From positions 6,148,879 to 6,212,878 of the forward strand of contig NW_024044681.1 in the NCBI RefSeq assembly GCF_014851395.1: 64,000 bases of DNA, read 5' to 3'. Shown here one piece after another: positions 56,825-64,000 of this stretch (the stretch's first letter is position 1; every line of letters begins with the position of its first letter). The translations under genes were made by a program, and so were the position numbers. The notes below the pieces were generated by a model. It was not told where the DNA came from. It searched no databases and worked only from the letters and a program-made list of their open reading frames with translations. This stretch comes from Micropterus salmoides. Taxonomy: Eukaryota; Chordata; Actinopteri; Centrarchiformes; Centrarchidae.

Positions 56825-56913
56825 GTAGGTATTACTGCTCTATTTTTTCCTCACAATTGTCGTACTTTATTTTCATAAGTTATCAATATCTTTAACAGAA
56901 TCATTTCAGGTTG

Positions 56914-57864
56914 ATGGAAAACTACAGCTACAACAGCTTCATACTCCAGCTGGAGGGGTTCAGTGTCACGAAGGATTCAATGTACCCTGTCTTTTGCCTG
57001 TTCTTTATTTCCTACATTCTTTCAATGGTTCTGAATTTAGGCCTTTTGGTTATAATTTGGATTGACAAGAACCTTCACCAGCCCATGTATCTGCTGTTAT
57101 GCAACCTGTCAGTCAGTGACATTATTGGAAGTACTCATATTTTGCCCCGTTTGCTTGCAGATATCTTGAGGCCTCCCTCTGAGCGTCTCATCAGTTATTA
57201 TGAGTGTGTGGTCCAAGCTTTCACCACACAGTTTTTCAGTAGCACTTCCCACACTGTTCTCATGATTATGGCCTTTGACAGATATGTGGCCATCTGCTAT
57301 CCCCTGCGCTATGCTGTCGTAATGACCAACAAGATGGTGATCAAGCTGACAGTTTCTGCCTGGGGAGTGGCCTTTTTTTTTGTTTGGGTTCTTCTCGGTC
57401 TGACCATACGGCTGAACCGATGCAGGACTCTGATCATGAATCCCTACTGTGACAATGCCTCACTGTTTAAGCTCTCCTGTGAAGATATATTCATTAATAA
57501 CGTCTATGGCCTCATTTCCACTGTAGTCTTGCTCACCTTCTCTATAGGCAGCATGGTTCTCACCTATGCAAAGATTACAGTAGTCTGTCTGACCAGTAAG
57601 AACAAGTCTTTGAACAGTAAAGCCTTAAAGACCTGCAGCACTCACCTGGTTGTATATCTGATCATGATGATCACAGGATTTACTCTTGTCATTCTGCATC
57701 GTTTCTCTCAGTACTCAGACAGCAGAAAACTCTCTGCCATTCTGTTTGTTATCATCCCTGGCATCCTCAACCCCATTATTTATGGTGTGCAGTCCAAAGA
57801 GATACGAAAATTTTTATTTGAAATATTTCAGTCCAAACTATGCTTGAAATTGTGTAAAAGGTAA
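56914..57864 (+). CDS. Odorant receptor 3 (single coding exon)
   Basis: Intact 316-residue receptor, ATG of MENYSYNSF four bases after the splice site. Motifs: NYS glycosylation site, YYECVVQAF, MAFDRYVAICYPLRY, INNVYGLIS, KALKTCSTHL and LNPIIYGVQ. Against receptor 2 the first 79 residues are identical. Later differences cluster in TM2-ICL1 (PRLLADIL), ICL2 (AVVMT), TM5 (STVVLLTFS) and TM6-ECL3 (MMITGFTLVILHRFSQYSDS), regions that in odorant receptors line the binding pocket. The stretch of identity may reflect recent duplication with selection or partial gene conversion. Confidence 0.93.
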   Translation: MENYSYNSFILQLEGFSVTKDSMYPVFCLFFISYILSMVLNLGLLVIIWIDKNLHQPMYLLLCNLSVSDIIGSTHILPRLLADILRPPSERLISYYECVVQAFTTQFFSSTSHTVLMIMAFDRYVAICYPLRYAVVMTNKMVIKLTVSAWGVAFFFVWVLLGLTIRLNRCRTLIMNPYCDNASLFKLSCEDIFINNVYGLISTVVLLTFSIGSMVLTYAKITVVCLTSKNKSLNSKALKTCSTHLVVYLIMMITGFTLVILHRFSQYSDSRKLSAILFVIIPGILNPIIYGVQSKEIRKFLFEIFQSKLCLKLCKR

Positions 57865-57865
57865 A

Positions 57866-58565
57866 TGTTTACTTTTTGGCAAATGATTAAAAAAAACACC
57901 ATGAACACTGTCTTTTGCAATGAAACAATGTTTTTGCTTCAAACATATACTTGATGTATACTTATACAATCTATATAAGTGTTTATAGTTAAAGAGGTTG
58001 TAACTACAAAGGATTCATTAAAAGTCAGAAATCTAAATTTCTACACACAGTATTATTACACAGCACAACCACAAATCACATAATAAAACATGGCAATCTG
58101 TAAATTCTGTACATTGCTTGGTAAAACTGTTGTCTAAAGAAGTCTTTCTGATTCTGATTATTTCAGTGTAATGAGGTGTTGATGGGAATGTTGTACTGTT
58201 ACCATGGTGTTTAAGGTTTCGCTTGTAAAATGTGTTGTGTGGCCTTGTCTTCACTAGCCAGCTGCTTCCTGCCTGGATTCAGCACAGTCAGAGACAGTGT
58301 TCATTTTGTTAGTGAAAAATATTATGGACATTTTATATTGATGACCTTCGTTCACATCAAAACCAAGTAGGTGACTAAATAAAAACATAGGAAAAGATGA
58401 TGATGATGATGATTTGTTACAATTGTGGCTATCAATCTTCTTTAGTTTAAGAGTGGTGCTCCAAGGACAATTTGCTTTCAATTAAATTATATTATTAATT
58501 ATTAATTATTAGTAACAATAATCATTATTATAGTATTTTATATATTGATGTCATTTAAACCCTAA
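57866..58565. other. 3' flank of receptor 3
   Basis: Matches the receptor 2 flank (47088-47335) at 58108-58385; a (GAT)n run lies at about 58397-58415. No gene. Confidence 0.45.
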
Positions 58566-58569
58566 TCCC

Positions 58570-58940
58570 AAACTCTGGTGAGTGTGCAAAACTCCTTATT
58601 TCCTGTGTTGTTTAATAATTACCCAGCTGACAACAAGTAAGGTACAACAACCTCTCTCTGCTCGAGTTCCATAAACTGTACGTACATTGTGAGGATTTTT
58701 CCATTCTGAGGTGGCATGCATTGAATTTTGCATTTCTGTTTGGGACCACCAGCCGTGAGCAGTTCTTTTCAAATCGGACTCTTGCGAAGACACCAAAAAC
58801 CTAGAAAACCAGCAGCAAGTAGCATTATCATCACTACCATCTGAGAAGCGGTCCCAGACATCGCATTAGAGTGTACTGTGATAAACATGTTAAATGGCCC
58901 TTGATGGGAAAAAGGTTCCCCACCCCTGAAATAGAAGGTG
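58570..58940 (+). pseudogene. hAT-family transposase fragment, copy 3
   Basis: Diverged relative of copies 1 and 2: RYNNLSLLEFHKLYVHCEDF, LRWHALNFAFLFG, SREQFFSNRTLAKTP, then DIALECTVINMLNGP. It lies downstream of receptor 3, where the upstream segment of a further receptor copy would be expected in a tandem array. Confidence 0.65.
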
Positions 58941-59545
58941 GCTGATGTCTCGGCTCCTTTGATCTGAGTGCCTGTCAGGCAACGGATACAACTAGAGCAG
59001 TTAGAGAAAATTTCCCCAATCAAAGGAACATCATAACGACTAACTTGCGTTATCATTCAGTTCCATAAAATATAGTTGTATCAACCATGTTTTGAGTCAA
59101 TAACTGACTGTCCAATCAAATAATATTGCAACAATATTTACTGTCAGTTTTCACATCAAACTAGAGGGATAATACATTCTACTTTAATAATACAATTTAA
59201 ATGTAAGTAAATTAAAGACTTCTTGAAAAATAAATACATACAATTTGTTTTAAATGTGCGTCTTAAAATAAAGTGCTTAATTTTAGAAATAAATAAAATA
59301 AAAAGTATAGCCTGAAGTGACTGAAGTGTAGTCTCTCTACCAATTTTATAATAAACACTTCTTAACAAATGAACAGCTTTAACACCTCCTCTTCTCTTTC
59401 ATTGCCTCTTATCCACCACTTCCTTACTTTCTCTTGTTTAGTGAGAAATGTGAGCTCTAGCTTGTCCTGCCAGCTAGGATTGTATTTTCTGTTCCCTGAG
59501 TTCGGATTTGAGTGGGTACATTTGCTCAAAAGATTTGTGCTTTGT
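58940..59545. other. AT-rich intergenic DNA
   Basis: Nothing recognisable. Confidence 0.3.
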
Positions 59546-59548
59546 CTT

Positions 59549-61200
59549 GTAATAATCCTTATTTGTAGAGCACTTTTCAAAAACAAGTTACAAAGTGCTT
59601 TAACAAGTGTAAAGAATAATACAAAAAAAACCGATAAGAGCATGAAAATTTAATATAAAATTAGTAAGATACAATAAAATTAAAGGGATAAAATAAAGTC
59701 AAATAAGATCGGGAAAAGCTCTCCTATAAAAGTATGTTTTAAGAAGGGACTTAAAAGAGTTCACTGACTCAGCCGACCTGATTTCCTCGGGCAGGCTGTT
59801 CCAGAGCCTCGGGGCCCTGACAGCAAACGCTCTGTCCCCTTTAGTTTTCAGTCGAGACTCTGGAACAGACAACAGACCTCTGCCCGAGGATCTCAAGGTA
59901 CGTGCTGGTGCGTATGGGACTAAAAGGTCAGAAATATAACAAGGCGAGAGGCCATGAAGAGCTTTAAAAGTGATCAATAGAATTTTAAAGTCAATTCTAA
60001 AACATACTGGGAGCCAGTGTAATGAAGCTAAAATAGGAGTAATGTGGTCATATTTCTTTGTTCTGGTTAAAAGCCTGGCAGCTGAGTTCTGGACAGTCTG
60101 GAGTCGATCAATAGATTTTTGGGTTAAACAGGTGAAAAGGCTGTTGCAATAATCCAGGCGTGATGAGATGAAGGCGTGTAAAATGGTCTCGGTGTCCTTA
60201 AAAGTTAACATAGATCGAATTTTAGCTATATTTCTAAGTTGATAAAAACATGATTGAACAAGCTTTGTGGTGTGCTGCTCGAAATTTAAATTACTATCAA
60301 ACCAAACACCAAGGTTCTTTGCCACAGGCTTAATGTGATTTACTAGGGAACCAGCAGATGGCAGTATTTGATTTGCCATCTGCTGGGACCCGATGACCAG
60401 GATTTCTGTTTTGTCTGAGTTCAGCTGGAGGAAATTATTTGACATCCATTTTTTAACTTCACAAAGGCAGTTGTTAAGTGAACTCAGCATTCCAGGGTCT
60501 GTGGATCTGACGGGCAAGTATATTTGTGTGTCATCAGCATAAATATGAAAAGAAATGCCATGTTTATGGATAATATGTCCAAGGGGAAGCAGATACAAGG
60601 AAAACAAAATGGGTCCTAAGACCGACCCCTGAGGCACACCATATTTAACTGGACAGAATGAAGAGACATAGTTGTTTACAGACACGCAAAACTTCCTATT
60701 TGACAGGTAGGATGAAAACCATTCTAGAGCAGTACCAGAGATCCCCACCCAGTGCCTCAGTCTGTCTAACATGATGTTGTGATCAATGGTGTCAAAAGCA
60801 GCGCTAAGGTCCAGGAGTACCAGGACTGAGCACATACCTTCATCAGCAGACATTAAAAGGTCATTGGTGACTTTAAGCAGGGCAGTCTCAGTGCTGTGGT
60901 ACTTCCTAAAACCAGACTGAAACTTTTCAAATATTTTGTTATTTTCCAGCACAGTGAGCAGCTGTTTGGATACAATTCTTTCTAGAATCTTTGCAATAAA
61001 AGGCAGTTTTGAAATTGGTCTAAAATTTTGTGGGAGGGAGGGATCTAAACCAGGTTTCTTTAAAAGTGGGTTCACGCAAGCCGTTTTAAAATAATCAGGG
61101 ACACAACCAGTAGATAGGGAGCTGTTGAAAACAGAGATCAAATGGGGCCCAACAGAATCTATTACTTTCAGTAAAAATTGTAGTGGTGCTTCACATTGCC
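59549..61200 (-). mobile_element. L2/CR1-like LINE with an intact reverse-transcriptase frame, 5'-truncated
   Basis: An open frame on the minus strand runs to the stop at 59699. LINE homology starts near 61165 (VIDSVGPHLISVFNSSLS) and covers the whole polymerase: FRPISKLPFIAKILERIV, SGFRKYHSTETALL, LLDLSAAFDTIDHNI, GVPQGSVLGPILFSLYL, IYADDTQIYLP (catalytic ADD), LNSDKTEILVIG, NLGVWFD, and the C-terminal LHWLPV, PRLWNSLPEEIR and FKSLLKTYFYRRAF. No frameshift is seen. The 3' UTR ends GCACTTTGTAACTTG... AAATAAGGATTATTA. The frame's first ~73 codons are flanking DNA. The endonuclease is missing, so it cannot move by itself; the intact frame suggests a fairly recent insertion. Confidence 0.88.
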
Positions 61201-61389
61201 ACGTAATCGTGACAGTCTGTGGAAAGAATGTACATGTAAGAATCTGTCTATTCTTGATTAAAAGCCATGTGAAATCTCTTCTCTCTTTCGTCTCCTCTCT
61301 CCCTGTGTGTTTCTCACTCGCAGACTCGCAATGAGTCAGAGTGCACATATTTGATAGGCTGAGTAGCTTCACATGAGACAATTGGCCGC

Positions 61390-62740
61390 TAAACCAGTAC
61401 AGTAAATGCTAGAAAAGATTAGAGGCTTAAAATAGAAACACTCCGTCACAAGGTAGTAATTCTCAATTAGAAATTTTCTGTAGGTCCGGGTCCAGAGATG
61501 GCGGCGACTGGGTCTGCCTATTAGTGACCTCAGTACTATGGGATTTTTAAGACTGATACAGATTTGAGGATTTTTTTATTGTTATAAACAGGACACTGTA
61601 CAGCTGATTATGTCAGCTGATTGCTGGTTTTTGGTTCCAAATAGGTGTGCTGCCAACAGCAGAGTTGCAGAGAGCTCTCTGGTAGGCAAACTATGCAACG
61701 ACAACACTCATGACATTACTGATGGATCCATCTTCTGTGTCTCTTTTTTAAATGTCATTTATCGGCTGTTATAAGCAACAATACAGATTTATCTGCAATT
61801 AGCTCATATTCACTTGTCAGCTGATTTATTCCCTCAGTAAACACTTTCCTGATGAGTTTATGGTCTCAGTCGCTAGTTTCAAGTCTTCTTCAACACAGCA
61901 TGATGTTCATTTAGTAAATTATGGTCCCATTTAGAGGAACATAGACCAGAAAGCAGAGTATGCTTCAGGGTGGGATTATCTGTGATTGACAAGTCGTTAC
62001 CATGGCGACCTGTCAATCAGGCTAGAGTGACTTGTACCCACGCCACTGTGTAAATTTGATCAGCACCGTTGAAAAAGCTTATTAGGAGTTGGCTGTTCAC
62101 TTTCTCTGGTGAGAACATTTAATTTTAACTGAGACAATTTAGAGGAGACTCGCCACTCAGTCACATCCTCAAAACAGCTCTATGGGGAAAGCCCGTAACG
62201 GCAAAGATGGCGGTTATCCCCTCCCGCTAGAAAGCCAATCGTCTGCTTTAAACAGCTAATGTGGGAAACATATCAGGCAGTCTGTTTTACTTCTACTGCA
62301 CGTCCGCAGAAGTGGTGATGCATGCGTAGTAGAAGTAGAATGCTGATTCTGTTTATGTAGTGCGGTTCTGGCGCTCTCCCCATTCATTCAGATAGGAGCC
62401 TGGTATTGTTAGTCGAAATAGCTGCCGGAGGCGTTGCCAAGATGGCGGCCGAGTGGCATGACTTGCCTAAAAGGACTTGGTTTTAAGCCTGTTGTTCGCT
62501 AGACAAAGTTATCAGCCCTGATAAAATGACATTAACGTGAATTACAGATGCACCTAGCTAAGCAAGCTAGCTAGCTCCACACGCGGCCGTTAGCTCCACA
62601 GTCTCGTCCAAATATGGTCTCGTCTGATGCTGCTGGTTGCAAAAAAATCTAAATCATGGTGGCCTATCGGCCAAACTCAAGGCTTCAACACGGCAGTCCA
62701 CAAACCAAGCGGTGACATCACAATGACTACGTCCAATTCT
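61390..62740. other. Unassigned DNA, GC-richer in its second half
   Basis: No motif-bearing frame. AAGATGGCGG-type words (YY1-like core) occur at about 61495, 62204 and 62440, and GCTAGCTAGCT at 62566. These fit a CpG-rich regulatory region or the 5' region of an unknown transposon; neither can be shown. Confidence 0.25.
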
Positions 62741-62941
62741 TATATACAGTCAGCAGTGAGCCAGGGCTCTCAAGTCTCACGCATTCACCGTGAGACACAT
62801 GCATTTCAGCCAGTTCACACGCTCACATGCCACACCTTGTATTTCTCACGCTGAGAAGTAAATTAAGAGATAACGTCCTCGAAGTTGTTAATTAATGGAC
62901 GATCATATCATCAGTTCATAGCCATCTCTGTAGCCTACTAA

Positions 62942-63100
62942 ATGCCGTTTAGCCGATCAGAAATTAAAATGTGTTGTTTCTGGGTAAACTCCGTGATCCC
63001 GCTGCAAGCACGTTCGTTACCAGGCAACATGGATGCGCGTGCACCATGGCGTGCACACATGGAGTGGAAGTCGGAAGCACAAGACCCGATGAATGCGGTA
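62942..63100 (+). other. Unresolved candidate first exon
   Basis: An ATG-led frame of about 52 codons ends at GATGAATGCG followed by GTAAGTTTTT, a strong 5' splice site at 63101. The peptide (MPFSRSEIKMCCFWVNSV, then NMDARAPWRAHMEWKSEAQ) matches nothing I know. The frame stays open to 63763, but the second part overlaps an LTR on the other strand. It may be the start of a gene, or a transposon exon. Confidence 0.25.
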
Positions 63101-63309
63101 AGTTTTTTTTTTAGCATTTTGATTTTACGATTCCTGGACAAAATCACTTCATCAAAGACAGTGAGAGCAGCTGATGTTGGGGAGTACAGCCAAGTGCCTT
63201 CTGAATTATTATGGATGCAGTCAAAACCTCCCCAACCATTTTGCAATCTGCAGCTTAGGCTTTTTTATCCAGTTGGGAGCAAAGTAACTCAGGCCTATTC
63301 AGATCCTTT

Positions 63310-63623
63310 AAAAAAAAAGAGACAAAGACAGCCAGCATTAGTGACCGGGAGAACAGGGTTGTTGCGAGATAAAAAGCAAGTCAAGCAGTGGCACCAGGTC
63401 AGGAGCAACGACGATCAAGCCGCAATTGTGTGGAGAACCGGGGTTGAAATACTGGCAGGGATGGAGTTGATTGCTGGCAGGTGTGGCAGGCAGAGGAGGA
63501 GGCTGATGAGGGGAGTAGAGGAGACAAACAGGCAGGCCAAAATACACAAGGGAAAAACAGAATCACAAGAAAAAAGGAGAAATAAACAGGACACTCACCG
63601 TCAGCCGGGCTGCCACCACAACA
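63310..63623 (-). mobile_element. Partial LTR of the pol-less LTR family, - strand
   Basis: On the minus strand it starts TGTTGTGGTGGCAGCCCGGC at 63623, then CTGACGGTGAGTGTCCTGTT, CACACCTGCCAG, TATTTCAACCCCGGTTCTCC and ends near 63310. Same order as 54159-54500. No polypurine tract precedes it, so it is probably a truncated solo LTR. Confidence 0.65.
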
Positions 63624-64000
63624 ACCTCGTGTACTTAAGTACCCACCGCTGGGCTTATCTTTGGCTACCTGAAACTAAGGACAGGACTAGAGATATTTTT
63701 CTAGATTTTGGCTGTGGACGGAAAGCTATCATCCATCATGATGGTGAAAATGGCTGGCCTTGAGCCACAGTGCTTTAAGTGGGAGCCCCCTACCCTGTCA
63801 TCAAGGCATTTAAATGTGCAACAAACAATTACAACACAAAACATCCTTCATAAGCTTGGCACACAGCTGGGCATGATGGTGTAAAATTGACATAAATGAT
63901 AAAGTCACATTTTCTTTTCAGGTAAGATGAGCAGGACATAGTGGAGATGCAACCTCCATCATTATTTGCTGTATTGGACTCAAAAAGTCACATCTCCACT
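63624..64000. other. Unassigned end of the window
   Basis: No recognisable gene or repeat. Confidence 0.3.

Noticed and set aside
62942..63763. 273-codon frame as a whole gene
   Set aside because: The second half overlaps the reverse strand of an LTR (63310-63623), so only the first ~52 codons are considered, and only as a weak candidate exon.
1..64000. CRISPR arrays, rRNA genes, functional tRNA genes, prokaryotic operons
   Set aside because: None seen. tRNA-like A and B boxes occur only in SINE copies, and tandem repeats are microsatellites.

Overview
This window is vertebrate nuclear DNA, almost certainly from a ray-finned (teleost, probably percomorph) fish. The evidence is spliced genes with GT/AG introns, a nicotinic receptor gene most like the alpha-10 subunit, teleost-type odorant receptor genes, and a dense layer of fish transposable elements (L2/CR1-like and Rex1-like LINEs, an R4/Dong/Rex6-type LINE, DIRS-like and LTR elements, Tc1/mariner, hAT, tRNA-derived SINEs and MITEs). 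There are no bacterial features, no CRISPR array and no operon.

Layout. 1-5255: a LINE tail, then the last five coding exons of a chrna10-like gene on the + strand; its first exon lies off the window and its last intron (1574-4509) carries a RING-finger gene fragment and a MITE. 5256-21300: gene-free and filled with repeats, including a LINE inserted into a Tc1-type transposon and a long L2-like LINE. 20945-21126: an isolated 180-bp foldback. 21753-34430: two near-identical three-exon odorant receptor genes (called A and B here) about 10 kb apart, separated by a decayed LINE, a minus-strand DIRS-like element and a LINE nested in a Tc1 element, followed by a broken third receptor. 35000-38790: a second DIRS fragment and MITEs. 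38790-58900: three intact receptor genes with single-exon coding regions (receptors 1, 2 and 3). Each has a conserved promoter block and a 5' non-coding exon, and each lies near a decayed hAT transposase fragment that was duplicated with it. Between receptors 2 and 3 lie a dead DDE transposase, an R4/Dong-type LINE that splits a SINE, and an LTR element with both LTRs but no pol. 59550-64000: a 5'-truncated LINE with an intact reverse-transcriptase frame, an unresolved GC-rich stretch, and an LTR fragment.

How it fits together. The chemosensory genes form two small tandem clusters that grew by segmental duplication. Sequence differences between copies A and B indicate later gene conversion. 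The chrna10-like gene is an unrelated neighbour. I do not see an undescribed multi-gene system. The most unusual items are the receptor pair whose introns split the DRY arginine codon and which lack the usual TM3 cysteine, the conversion tract between them, the pol-less LTR family, and the foldback at 20945-21126.
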